Origin: Mycoplasmoidaceae bacterium
GTDB lineage: Bacteria > Bacillota_I > Bacilli_A > Mycoplasmatales > Mycoplasmoidaceae
Assembly (NCBI GenBank): GCA_024427105.1
Contig: JAKSVR010000009.1
Span: 1 to 25,311 of the forward strand
Direction: 5' to 3'
DNA length: 25,311 nt
Shown here one piece after another: positions 1-10,825 of this stretch (positions are counted from its first letter, which is position 1; each line of letters opens with the position of its first letter). Both the position numbers and the translations under genes were made by a program. The notes beneath the pieces are model-generated. The model did not search any database. It was not told the origin of the DNA and saw only the letters and a program-made list of their open reading frames with translations.

Positions 1-990
<990 letters not shown>

Positions 991-1005
991 GACGGATTCT
1001 ATTTA

Positions 1006-1107
1006 GTTTTCAAAGATCTTGCTACCAACGTAAATTAATTAAAGGGCCAAAAGACCTTTTATGAACGTGGTTATATAAGTATATAGGAAAAATTAGGAAA
1101 AACACAA
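1006..1107 (-). promoter_or_regulatory. 16S rRNA leader with boxA-like element and candidate promoter
   Basis: On the minus strand the leader contains GATCTTTGAAAACT (complement of 1006-1019), the usual boxA-like antitermination element just upstream of Firmicutes 16S genes. An imperfect hairpin at 1041-1060 could belong to the processing stem. A candidate promoter is TTGTGT (1102-1107) and TATATA (1080-1085) separated by 16 bp, which would put the transcript start near 1073. The boxA is well supported. The promoter boxes are weak in such AT-rich DNA and are an inference. Confidence 0.5.
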
Positions 1108-1160
1108 AAATATAAAAAAATTTTTATTTTTAAAAAGATTTTTAGCTTTTTAAAGGAGAG

Positions 1161-1219
1161 AAAATCAACCAAAAATCAATGAAAAAAATCAATGTTGTAA
1201 TCTTTTAAAAATGTATAAT
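1161..1219 (+). promoter_or_regulatory. Promoter region of the lipoprotein pair, with short phased repeats
   Basis: A TATAAT box preceded directly by TG lies at 1214-1219, 31 bp before the ATG at 1250. Upstream, AAAATCAA occurs three times (about 1161, 1172 and 1185), the last two extended to AAAATCAATG, with 11-13 bp spacing, close to one helical turn. The same TG-TATAAT arrangement precedes the sirtuin and the lipoprotein at 24707. No clear -35 box is seen. The repeats may be a regulator site or only chance in A-rich DNA. Confidence 0.45.
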
Positions 1220-1249
1220 ATTGATGTATATATGGCAAGGAGGCAAAAA

Positions 1250-2227
1250 ATGAAGTTAAAAACAAAATTAATGCCAATTATCGGTATAACAGCGACCGGT
1301 TTGGCAGCTATGCCATTTACATTAACAAGCTGTTCAAAAAATTCTGATGAAACAGATTGGATGGTAAATTTATTACGTAAATTTGTTCCAAATGGACCAC
1401 AACATCCATGAGATAAATTCTATACCCCTGAAGAAGCAAATGCAAAATTTCTAAATCAAGATACTAAAGAAGAAATTTTCAAACAAGATATGATTTGGGG
1501 TAAATATAAATTCATTGATTATGTATTGAATAGACGAGCTGTTTCAAATCCAAATTCTAATGAGGCATCTGCTAATAAGGCTGTATCTGTATTAGTTCTA
1601 AATGCAATTAAAGATGTTCAATTTGGAATTAAGGATATTTCTATTAGGAGACAAACAGTAGGTGATTATGATTACCCACTTATTTCATATGAAATAAATT
1701 ATCGAATTCAATACGATGTTTATTACGAAACAACATATGAACAAGATGTTGGTGTAATGACAGGCAAAATCAAAGTTCACGATCTTCCTTATTCATTTGA
1801 TAACACATTAGCTGAAAGCGGGGACCCATCACTATGGGCTTTTGGTCCAGCTAGAAACATTATTATGTATTCTGAAGCACCAATTCAATGATCAGTTGAT
1901 TATTTTGTTAACCGAAATGAATTACAAACTTTATCAATTCGTGGTGCAGTAATACAAAAACAAGTTGATGAAGATTATGAATTAAAATTCACATTTGAAA
2001 ATTGACAAAGCCTAGGTGATGTTGCAACCGATCTTATTTATGCTCTTTGTTTCCCAGAAACAAAAATGATTAGAGTTAGAAAGTATGTTTCTAATGCAGA
2101 AGATAATATGGCTGCTGCTAGATTTGATATATTTCAAAGTATTTCAAATGGATTATTCACATTATCATCATTCTCTTGATATATGTTACCTGTCCCAATA
2201 CGACCAGTACCAGTAGGTTTACACTAA
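1250..2227 (+). CDS. Lipoprotein of unknown function (325 aa)
   Basis: This is a secreted lipoprotein, predicted to be anchored on the outside of the cell membrane by lipidation of Cys28. The N-terminus has lysines, a hydrophobic stretch and the lipobox LTSC, followed by SKNS. The start is the ATG at 1250 because AAGGAGG (1237-1243) sits seven bases upstream; an in-frame ATG at 1211 overlaps the promoter box and is rejected. Four in-frame TGA codons (for example at 1409 and 1889) are read as Trp. The mature part has no domain that I recognise. It contains a stretch around residues 135-175 (YPLISYEINY and the following alternating residues) that resembles residues about 145-165 of the next gene, so the two are probably distant paralogues. 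The next gene follows after 11 bases and its SD overlaps this stop codon, so they are likely cotranscribed. Confidence 0.85.
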
Positions 2228-2238
2228 GGAGGAATGTT

Positions 2239-3897
2239 ATGAAATTTAAAAGTAAATTTATTCCAATAATGGCTTCATGCACGTTGATCGGTACAATCGC
2301 ACCGATATCATTAGCTTCATGTAGTAGGGGAAGTGAAAACGGATCATTCAAATATCTTGATCTTGTAGAAGAGCATATACCTACAGATTTTGAACCACTT
2401 AGTTCATCTGAATCTTTTGCAACTGCTACAGAAGCAACCTTAGAATACATAGATTGAATTCAAGAAAATAAATCTTCATTTGCAGAAGATTGAGGCTATG
2501 GTACTTATTGAAACTGAATGTCAACACTACCACCTGAAAATACAACTAATCCAGTATGCTATAGTGCACAATTAAAAAAATTAAATGTTGGAATTACAGA
2601 ACCTAAATTCGGTTCTACATTTGTTCAATATCCTGGCCGTGGTGAAGCAGAACAATATCCAACTATTTCTGTTGATATTAAATTCCATGCTGAATTTTCA
2701 ATGAGATTTTTGAATCAATTTACGCATGAAATTGAGGATTATCCAACTAGTTCAGCATATGATATAACATATTCATTAGACACAACAGCTAGACTACACA
2801 ACATGTTGTTCTTTGTTAAGACGCATGGTCTTGATGTTAACTATAAAGAAGCACAAGTGATTAACGCAGGTAATGATGGAATTAACGCATGAAACGTTAC
2901 CACATTTGACCGTGGTTCAAATGCGGCATATGAATATAGAAGTGATGATTGAGGTATTGATGTAAACTCAGTATGTCAACGAAAAATTGATGTTATTGAA
3001 AACTCTAGAACAATTAGGTCTGAATCTTGCAAAAACGCTTTTTCTGCAAATATCAACAATATACTTTTATTTAATTATGTTCAACAAATGCTTGTAAACG
3101 GAAATGAATTGTTTTCAGAATTAATGAGTCTTCCTGTAAAACTAAAAGATGATCCTGAAGAATGAGAAGAAATAGAATTAAAACAACGTCTAGATAATTT
3201 AATAGACCAATTGACAGGCATTAATAGTACTGGAACAGTTGAAAATCAAATTGATTTTCTAATTTATACAGCTAGTGCTGTAACAATTGACTTCCCATCA
3301 TTCTATTTATCACAAGTTGGTACACCATATCAATTTAACACATTTAACACTTTAACAGTTACAAGACCAAGACCTGATGGTGAAACAGCAACATTAGAAG
3401 GTCCATTTCACTTCTATAATTATTATGATGAAGTTGCAGAAGAATATGAGAATTACAGCTATACTGCTTGGTCATTAGAAAAACCAACTTATAATTCACA
3501 AACAACTTGAAGTAAAATTAAAAAAATTGAACTAACAGATACTGCTTTATTACAAGAAATTAATCAGATTGGTGAAAAGAATCTTCTTCTTGAATTAAAA
3601 GGCGATGCTAATAATGTTATCTTTGAAAGAAATAGAAGAGGATATGATGACGATAAAAGACCAGTCTCACCTTTCCTAATCCAAGGCACAGTTTATGAAG
3701 CAAAACCAGATGGTTCAAAAGGTGATGTACATAAATATACACAAAAGGAAATGGATAGAGGTTATGATTCATTTAGACTTCTTAGTACAAATACAATGCC
3801 AGTATTAATTACATATGAAGATGGAACCTCTAAAGAAGCAAACATCGAACTTGACGTTCCGATTGCAACAATAAACTTCGTTGAGGCAAAAAAATAA
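2239..3897 (+). CDS. Lipoprotein of unknown function (552 aa)
   Basis: This is the second lipoprotein of the pair. The signal peptide begins MKFKSKFIPIM and ends with the lipobox LASC, so Cys28 would be lipidated, at the same residue number as in the upstream gene. The SD TAAGGAGG (2225-2232) overlaps the stop codon of that gene, an arrangement that couples translation, and it fixes the ATG at 2239. At least eight in-frame TGA codons read as Trp keep a single frame to the TAA at 3895. The protein is rich in Asn, Thr, Tyr and Glu and has no transmembrane segment after the signal. I recognise no catalytic motif. The motif EQYPTISVDI (about residues 138-147) resembles a segment of the first lipoprotein. 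A strong terminator follows immediately. An adhesin or nutrient-binding role is possible but is not shown by the sequence. Confidence 0.85.
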
Positions 3898-3927
3898 AAG
3901 AGGTAACACCTCTTTTTTTTTTTTTTT
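3896..3927 (+). terminator. Intrinsic terminator after the lipoprotein pair
   Basis: A 9-bp perfect stem AAAAGAGGT / ACCTCTTTT with loop AAC lies at 3896-3916. It is followed by an uninterrupted T run to 3927. The stem starts inside the lipoprotein stop codon. The T run also supplies the stop codon region of the convergent gpmI, and on the opposite strand the same stem has only a short T tail, so termination is probably stronger for the plus strand. Confidence 0.9.
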
Positions 3928-5431
3928 AATACAATGGTTTTTGATCAATTTCTTTTGGTGGATCAATTTCTAAGTATTTTAAAATTGTTGGAGCAATATT
4001 ATTTAGTGCACCATCATGTAAGCGTAACTTTTTATCTGTTGATATAAAGAATACTGGAGCAGTTGAATGAGAAGTAACTGCTTTACCATTTTCATCAAGC
4101 ATTCGTTCACAGTTGCCATGATCTGCAGTAACAAATAGTGTCATACCAATTTCATTAGCTTTTGCCAATACTTGTCCTAGACAATGATCAACTGTTTCAA
4201 TAGCTTTAATAGTTGGTTCAATCTTACCAGTATGGCCAACCATATCTGGATTAGCATAGTTACATATGATTACATCATATTTATTCATGTTTTCTAATAG
4301 TTTAGCTGTTACTTCATTAGCTGACATTTCTGGTTTCAAATCATAAGTTGGAACATCTTTAGGTGAAGGAACTAATATTTTATCTTCGCCAGGAAGATTT
4401 AATTCCTTACCACCATCAAAGAAGAATGTGACATGAGCATATTTTTCTGTTTCAGCAATTCTTAATTGCTTTAAATTATTATCAGATAAGACTTTACCAA
4501 GTGGATTAACTATTTCTTGTGGTGGGTAAATAACAATGTCACTGTCAATACCATCGTATTGTACCATTGTAACAAGAGTTAAATCTAATTCTCAAGCTGG
4601 AGAATCTTGTTTATAAAGCTTCGACTTTTTAAATAAGTGTGATAATTGTCTTGCACGGTCTTGGCGGAAGTTAAAGAAGAAGACAATATCACCTTTTTCA
4701 AGCTTTGTATCAGGGGTATGGCGGTTATATGCAGGAATAATAAATTCATCAGTTTTACCAGTTTCACTATAGCAAGTAGCCATATGTTCTTCAATAGTTG
4801 AATAACTTGGTCCAACATGCATCATTGCATCGATAGTTTTAAGCGATCGATCTCAATTTTGATCTCTGTCCATTGCATAGTAACGACCACTAATGGTTGC
4901 TATTTTTACCATTTCTTCGTACTTAATATCAATGTTTTGTACTTCTTGAATATCATAAGCAATGGAACCTGGTAAAACATCACGGCCATCACCAATTATA
5001 TGAGCAACTGTTTTTACTCTTTGATTACCACATTCTCGTAATATTCTCAATAAATGTGTTTGATTACTATGAACACCACCATATGATGTTAAACCAATCA
5101 CATGGATCTTAGCATGCTTTTGCTTTGCTAAAGCAATCATCTTTTGAAAATTAGGATTATAGATAAATTGGTTGTTTTCAATATCGTTGTTAATGCGAAC
5201 TAATTCAGAATGAATAATTCGACCAGCGCCAATATTCATATGACCAATTTCACTATTACCTGGTTGTTTGTGTGGCAAACCAACAGCTGCCCCACTAGCT
5301 TGAAGCTGACAATGTGGGCATTCATTTAATAATTTGTCGATGGTTGGATGATTAGCAGAAGTAAAGGCATTGCCATTACCTGGTTCAGCCAATCCCACCC
5401 CATCAAGTATAATTAATCCAACTTTATTCAT
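3926..5431 (-). CDS. gpmI: 2,3-bisphosphoglycerate-independent phosphoglycerate mutase
   Basis: This cytoplasmic glycolytic enzyme interconverts 3- and 2-phosphoglycerate using two metal ions and a phosphoserine intermediate. At 501 aa it has the usual family length. The N-terminal metal site is seen in LIILDGVG (Asp10), the phosphorylated serine in PGNSEIGH (Ser60), HIIGDGRDV near residue 145, and the C-terminal metal site in VTADHGNCERM. In-frame TGA codons near 4568-4591 and 4826-4852 are Trp; read with the standard code the gene would falsely look split into three. It is the last gene of the nucleoside-salvage operon. Its start lies nine bases after the phosphohexomutase stop, and the SD (AGAGGAA) uses the bases of that TAG stop. 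Placed after deoC and the mutase, it handles glycolytic products of sugar salvage. Identification is secure. Confidence 0.97.
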
Positions 5432-5440
5432 ATATTTCCT

Positions 5441-7141
5441 CTATTTAGTATAATTAAACCCTTTTAAAATTGTTTTTTCAATTTTAGCAATATTCATAAT
5501 TGAAGCGGCTTTTAATTGTCCACCCATTTGGTTATTAAAGTTAATATAAACTTTAAATTTAGGTTCTGTTCCGGATAATCTAAATTTAATTCATGATTCC
5601 TTGTCTAGTAATCAAACAACACTATCAGATTCCTTTTCATAGTAAATTTTTTGAATTTGATAGTCAAAGAGTTTTTTCTCTGAAAAACGTTTTGCTCGAT
5701 TCATCATTTTCTTAGCATCTTCTACTCAGTTGTTTGATTTAATACGATAGCTTACTGTTTGTGTATATGTTGGTCCATAAGTATCATAGATTCGATCATA
5801 TAAGTAGTCTTGTAAATCAGGGAAATATGCATTTCCTTGGTTATAGATTTCAAGAGCTAATAATACTGAACCAAATGCATCTTTATCACGGCAAGCATCA
5901 TGAACTAATGCTCCAATTGCCTCTTCAAAAGCTACAACAAATGATTGTCTTGCTGTTAATTTATCCATTTCAGCACATAATCATTTAAAACCAGTCATTG
6001 TTCGAATTACTTGAGCATGGTAATGCTTTGCAATTCGATCAACATAGCTTGCTGATACATGTGTTGAAATGATTACTGGTGTAGTTTTCTTATATTGACG
6101 ACGGTTTAAAATGTAATGACTAAAGATAATTCCCATTTCATTTCCATTTAATTGACGTCAACGATTAGTTTTTTGGAAACTCATTGCCATTCGATCACCA
6201 TCAGGATCGCAACCAATAATAACTGTTGCTTTCTTTTTAGTTGCAAAACGAATTACATCATTAAATGCTCTAGGGTCTTCTGGATTAGAGATTGGACAAT
6301 CTTTAAATTCACCAGAGACATCTTGGTGTTGTGGATAAACATAAACTTTTTTGAAACCAATTTTTTCTAACATTCTTGGCATTAATTCAGTAGTTGTACC
6401 ATGGAAGCCGGTGAAGACAATTGGCATTTTCTTAATTGGTGCATTTGGTAATAAGAATGTTTTATCAATATTAACTTTGTTAATAATTGTTTTAAAGAAA
6501 CTATCAACTAATGGATAGTAGGGAAGATAACGAATTTGTCCTTTTCTCTTCCCTTTCATATATTTTTCAAGATTTAAAAGATCAGCTGCTGGTGGTAATG
6601 CTTTAATGATAACATTAGCATCATTGGGTAAAATTTGTGCACCTTTATTGTTGTAAGCTTTAAAACCATTATCCTCTTTTGGGTTATGACTAGCAGTAAT
6701 GTTGATACCACCATCTAATTTTTCTTTTCTAATAGCATAAGAAAGAATTGGGGTTGGCAATAAGATGTTGTCTTCAGTTAAACAAACATCAACACCCATC
6801 TTATTTGCTGTTTCAGCACAAATCATAGCAAAGTCTTCAGAATGTAAACGATTATCATGAGCAATCATGATTGTTGGGCGCTTTTTATTCTTTAAAACAT
6901 ATTTGCAATAAGCAATGGTTAATTGCTGATAAACAAATTTGTTTAATTGTTGTGTTCCAGGCCCCATCTTTGCACGAACACCGGCTGTACCGAATGCTAA
7001 TTGCTTTTTGCTAAAAGCTTTCTTAAGCTGAATAGCATTCATCTTTTTTATTTCATCTTTTAACTCTTTATCAACAAATTCAGAGTTTTTTCAGTTATTA
7101 GGATTTGTTGCGTCAACAATTGGTTTTTTAATCTTTTTCAT
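5441..7141 (-). CDS. manB: Phosphohexomutase (phosphomannomutase/phosphoglucomutase, possibly also phosphopentomutase)
   Basis: This alpha-D-phosphohexomutase (566 aa) moves phosphate between C1 and C6 of hexoses. The phosphoserine loop is TASHNP (Ser about 151), the magnesium loop is DPDGDR (about 312-317), and the C-terminal phosphate-binding loop is FRLSGTEPKFKVY. The first in-frame ATG at 7141 gives an N-terminus with the expected ~40-residue extension of this subgroup; it is preceded by AGGTAAG, a weak SD. Several TGA codons are Trp. The gene sits 11 bases after deoA. Mollicute homologues in the same deo cluster are annotated as phosphomannomutase. No deoB is present here although deoD and deoA yield pentose-1-phosphates and deoC needs deoxyribose-5-phosphate, so I infer that this enzyme may also act as the phosphopentomutase. 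The superfamily is certain; the substrate is not. Confidence 0.9.
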
Positions 7142-7152
7142 ATCTTACCTAC

Positions 7153-8460
7153 TTAGTCATAAATTACTTTTTTGACAACAGCTAATTTTTTTGGTTTTTT
7201 ATTTACTAATTTACAACAGAAGTTGAATTCTTTTGTAATTTCAGTTTTATTAATGGGTTTAGAAGAAACACAATCAACAATTGGCTCACCCTTCTTCACC
7301 CATTCACCAGATTTATGATGGAATCATAAACCGGCTTGTGGATCAATCTTATCGGTTTTTAGGATTCGTCCAGCTCCTAATCGGGTTGATAGCATACCAA
7401 CCGCTGCATTAGAAACAAAAGTTAAATATCCACTCTTTGGTGCTTTGATAACATAACGATATTTTGGGTGAAAGAATTTCTTAGATTCTAAAGCTTTGAT
7501 GTCTCCACCTTGAGCTTGAACTCATTCATAGAATTTGCTCAAAGCTTTTCCTGACATAACAGCATCATTAATTAACTTTAATGCTTCCTTCTTATCAAGA
7601 TTTTTATGATATGACATCATAATTACTGAAGCTAATTTATAAATTAATTCTTTTAAATCAGGTGTGTAATCAACATTGCCTGATAAAAAGTCTTGGGCTT
7701 CTAATACTTCAATTGCATTACCGATGTTTCGGCCTAATGGTTGACTCATTCCACTAATCATGATAGTTAACTTACGTCCCATACGCTTAGCAATAGCACG
7801 TAAATATGTTACTAGTTTTAATGCTTCATTGTAAGTTGGACAGAAAGCACCTGAACCATATTTAACATCTAAAAACACATGGGTTCCTAAAATTGCAAAT
7901 TTTTTAGATAAAACCGAACTTGCAATTAAACCATAATTTCCAACTGTGCCTGTTACATCACGTAAGTGATATAACACTTTATCAACCGGAGCAATATCAG
8001 TAGTTTGTGAAGTAATAAAGATATTATGACTCTTTAATTGTTTAATCATTTCTGCTTTTGTTAAAGCAGTTTTAACACCAATTGATTCAAGTTTATCAAT
8101 TGTTCCACCAGTAAAACCTAAACCACGACCAGAGATTTTTGCAACTGGTAAACCAAGACTAGCAATAATTGGTAGCAATATTAAACTTACCTTGTCACCA
8201 ATTCCACCAGTTGAATGCTTGTCAACAATTTCTTTACCAAAACTTCTTAAATCAATGTAAGCAGAATGTTTTCACATTGCATTGGTTAAATAATATGCTT
8301 CATCCAAGTTTAAACCATTAATGTAAATAGCCATTAATCAAGTGGTAATTAAGTAATCAGGAATTGATTTATCAAAAACTCCTTGTATTACTGCATCAAT
8401 GTCTTCTTGAGTAAAAGCTTGTTTATTTACTTTTTTTTGAATAATGTCAACTATCTGCAT
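7153..8460 (-). CDS. deoA: Pyrimidine-nucleoside (thymidine) phosphorylase
   Basis: This enzyme cleaves thymidine, deoxyuridine or uridine with phosphate into the free base and (deoxy)ribose-1-phosphate. The protein is 435 aa, the normal family length. Residues 81-90 are KHSTGGIGDK, the phosphate-binding signature, followed by KISGRGLGFTGGTIDKLES, and the C-terminal domain is the usual lysine-rich alpha/beta part. TGA codons near 8179 and 7519 are Trp. The start ATG at 8460 lies one base after the deoC stop (TAATATG), with no SD of its own, so translation probably depends on ribosomes finishing deoC. With Pyn-type enzymes the range usually includes uridine, which would fit a genome with a single pyrimidine phosphorylase; this is an inference. 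Confidence 0.95.
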
Positions 8461-8461
8461 A

Positions 8462-9112
8462 TTATTTATCTGCTATTAGAGATACTCCTTTGCTTGTACC
8501 TAAACGACTTGCACCAGCTTCAATGAATGCTATTGCATCAGCTTTATTTCTAATACCACCAGCTGCTTTAATCTTTACTTTTGGATCAACATATTTCTTC
8601 ATTAAAGCAACATCAGCAACTGTTGCACCAGCTGTTGAAAAACCAGTTGATGTTTTAATAAAGTCTGCACCAGCATTAGAAACACATTGGCATGCATCTA
8701 TTTTGTTATGTTCATTTAACAAGCAAGTTTCAATAATTACTTTTAGTATTGCTTGATGCGAATGACAAATTTCAGCAATTTGTTTAATTTCATCAGTGAC
8801 ATAATCAAGTTTTTCTTGTTTTAAAGCTGCAATGTTTAAAACCATGTCTATTTCTTTAGCGCCCTTCATAATTGCGTCGGTTGTTTCATCACATTTAGCT
8901 TTAGTGGTCATTTGACCTAATGGGAAACCAATAACCGTACAAACTTTAACATCTGTTCCATCAAGAATTTGTTTGCAAAATGGGATATAGTATGGGTTAA
9001 CACAAACCGATGCAAACTTATATAGCTTTGCTTCTTCGCATAATTTTCTTATTTCATTTTCAGCTGCGTCAGGTCTTAATAATGTATGATCAATGTATTT
9101 ATTTAATTCCAT
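8462..9112 (-). CDS. deoC: Deoxyribose-phosphate aldolase
   Basis: This class I aldolase splits 2-deoxyribose-5-phosphate into glyceraldehyde-3-phosphate and acetaldehyde, sending nucleoside sugar into glycolysis. At 216 aa it matches the short Gram-positive form. Visible motifs are YIDHTLLRPDA at the N-terminus, EIDMVLN (Asp89), the Schiff-base lysine in FIKTSTGF (Lys153) and the helper lysine in KIKAAGGIR (Lys182). The start is the ATG at 9112, ten codons inside a longer TTG-initiated reading, because it is preceded by AAAGGG and begins at the usual MELNKYIDHT. It follows the deoD stop by one base (TAATATG). It forms the central step of the salvage operon. There are no in-frame TGA codons and no missing active-site residues. 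Confidence 0.97.
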   Translation of the reverse strand: MELNKYIDHTLLRPDAAENEIRKLCEEAKLYKFASVCVNPYYIPFCKQILDGTDVKVCTVIGFPLGQMTTKAKCDETTDAIMKGAKEIDMVLNIAALKQEKLDYVTDEIKQIAEICHSHQAILKVIIETCLLNEHNKIDACQCVSNAGADFIKTSTGFSTAGATVADVALMKKYVDPKVKIKAAGGIRNKADAIAFIEAGASRLGTSKGVSLIADK

Positions 9113-9113
9113 A

Positions 9114-9848
9114 TTAAACCCTTTCACGAATAATTGATTCAAGAGCTAACTCTGACATATCATAGAAGGTAGTTTGTCTTGCAAGTGGTGTCATATTTTC
9201 CCCAGTTTCAATATTGTCACTAACGGTTAGTAAACAAGCAACATGGCCTTTGTGACTCTTTCCTTCTAAAAATAAACCAAAACCTTCCATTTCTGAAACT
9301 GATGTTCCAGTAATCTTTAGTGTTTCTTGATGTGTTGTTTGACTATAGAAGAAAGTAGCAGAGAAAGCATCTTTCTCTTTTATTGCAGTACCTATTTTCT
9401 TAGCAGTGTTACGAATTAAATCGTTTGAAATTTTAGTTGGGAAAAATCGATTTGGAGCATCTGGTTTAATTTTTGTTCAGTGTTTGATTGGGACATCTGA
9501 TCAACAAGATTTACATAGGATAACATCACCAAGATTACATTTAGCACGGTTAGTTACACCACAGCTACCAACACGATAAATAGCTTTAGCACCATAAAAA
9601 GTAAATAGTTCATGTGTATAAATGCATAATGATGGAATTCCCATTCCATGAGCCATAACAGTTACTGGGACATTTTTATATGTTCCGGTAAAAGCTAGCA
9701 TTCCACGAATTTCATTAACTAGTTTTGGATTCTTTAAAAATGTTTTGGCGATTCATTCTGCACGCTTTGGATCACCTGGCATTATTACCCTTTTAGCTAT
9801 TTGACCTTTTTTTGCACCAATATGTGGTGTGCAATTACTTAGTGCCAT
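9114..9848 (-). CDS. deoD: Purine nucleoside phosphorylase (DeoD type)
   Basis: This phosphorylase converts purine (deoxy)ribonucleosides and phosphate into free purine base and (deoxy)ribose-1-phosphate. The protein is 244 aa, close to the usual 235-240 for hexameric DeoD enzymes. Motifs are [25 protein letters not shown] (phosphate-binding loop near residues 9-29), [19 protein letters not shown] (nucleoside-binding SxEME) and the C-terminal [15 protein letters not shown] segment. TGA codons are Trp. The start at 9848 is fixed by TAGGAG, in which the stop codon of the upstream kinase gene forms part of the SD. The last base of the stop is one base from the deoC ATG. Together with deoA it supplies bases to a genome that probably lacks de novo purine and pyrimidine synthesis, as is usual in mollicutes. 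Confidence 0.95.
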
Positions 9849-9856
9849 ATCTTCTC

Positions 9857-10756
9857 CTAACGTTTAAAGATTAATAATTGTAATTCACCAGGAATAACTT
9901 TAACATTAATGTTATTTTGATGCTCAAGTAAGTTTCCATCAAATTCGACAACAACATCATTAGCTTGAATATCAACTTCTTTACATGTTAAACGTACATT
10001 GTGTTTAACTTTTGCAATTTTGCCTTTGCTTACTTTTGCTAAAATTGGTAATGTTTCAAGATGGTTAAATATTTTTAAATATGAAATAGATATTAAACCA
10101 TCGTCATATTTAGAATCAGGATCAGTTATTGTTCCACCACCAATACAAATTCCGTTGTTCATTGTATATCATAACGAAAGAACTTGTTGTGGTTGACCTT
10201 TATCATATGAAATGTTAAACTTGAATGGTTTTCAGAATAATGATTTAACAACAGTTGCAAGTTTATATTGTGTTTTTGGTTTGAAACGTTTCATTTTATT
10301 TCTAAAAGCAATAACTTCAGCAGACATTCCAAGACCAACTTCATTGATTGCACGATATTTATTATTGATTAATAAATAGTCAATAGGTTTAATTGTTGGA
10401 TTATTGATATATTCGTTAATTAATGTAATAGCATCATTAGTTGGCATTTTTAATGCACGAGAAAAGTCATTTCCTGAGCCAAATGGCAAAATACCAATTT
10501 GTGTGTTTTCAAATTTGTCAATGCCATTTAATACTTCATTAACTGTTCCATCTCCACCAAGGATTAAAATAGTTACTTTTTGTCCGGTAGATGTTAGATC
10601 ACGAGTAATTGAAGTTGCATGACCTAAATTTTCAGTCATGTGGATGATTAAATTTAAACCAGTTTGAAGCTTAGTTCATTCTTTAATACTATCTAATATT
10701 TTAAGCGTTTGGCCTTGTCCAGAGACAGGATTACAAATTAAATGAATATCTTTCAT
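9857..10756 (-). CDS. Diacylglycerol/lipid kinase family protein
   Basis: This is a DAGK-catalytic-domain lipid kinase (YegS/DgkB group, 299 aa) that would phosphorylate diacylglycerol or a related lipid at the inner membrane face. Diagnostic motifs are HLICNPVSGQGQ at residues 5-16, LGGDGTVNEV at 66-75 (nucleotide-binding) and PFGSGNDFSR at 91-100. A TGA at about 10232 is Trp. The start ATG at 10756 is preceded by AAAGGAATAAT. It is the first gene of the operon that continues with deoD, eight bases downstream. The link between lipid phosphorylation and nucleoside salvage is not obvious and may be only convenience of position. In wall-less cells such a kinase would return diacylglycerol to phosphatidic acid. 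The family is clear; the substrate is not. Confidence 0.9.
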
Positions 10757-10770
10757 ATTATTCCTTTTTT

Positions 10771-10794
10771 TAATTTAAATATATATTTAAATTA
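10771..10794. promoter_or_regulatory. 24-bp perfect AT palindrome in the lipid kinase promoter region
   Basis: A perfect inverted repeat of 24 bases made only of A and T lies 14 bases before the lipid kinase ATG. On the minus strand a TATAAT box overlaps its upstream edge (about 10792-10797), so the palindrome would cover the transcription start. It could be an operator for the salvage operon or a weak bidirectional terminator for the preceding U32 gene. In DNA this AT-rich, length alone is only moderate evidence. Confidence 0.4.
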
Positions 10795-10825
10795 TATATA
10801 AGAATATATGCTGGTGTTTGTCTTT

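Noticed and set aside
1179..1208. Short reading frame of nine codons before the first lipoprotein, with an upstream AAAGGAGAG
   Set aside because: The SD-like site is about 20 bases from the ATG and the frame overlaps the repeat and promoter region.
3926..5431. gpmI (and many other genes) appearing broken into several fragments
   Set aside because: All breaks are TGA codons at conserved Trp positions; with code 4 each gene is a single intact frame, so these are not pseudogenes.
9113..9142. Longer deoC reading starting at TTG
   Set aside because: It overlaps the end of deoD, adds residues not seen in the family, and the ATG at 9112 gives the standard N-terminus.
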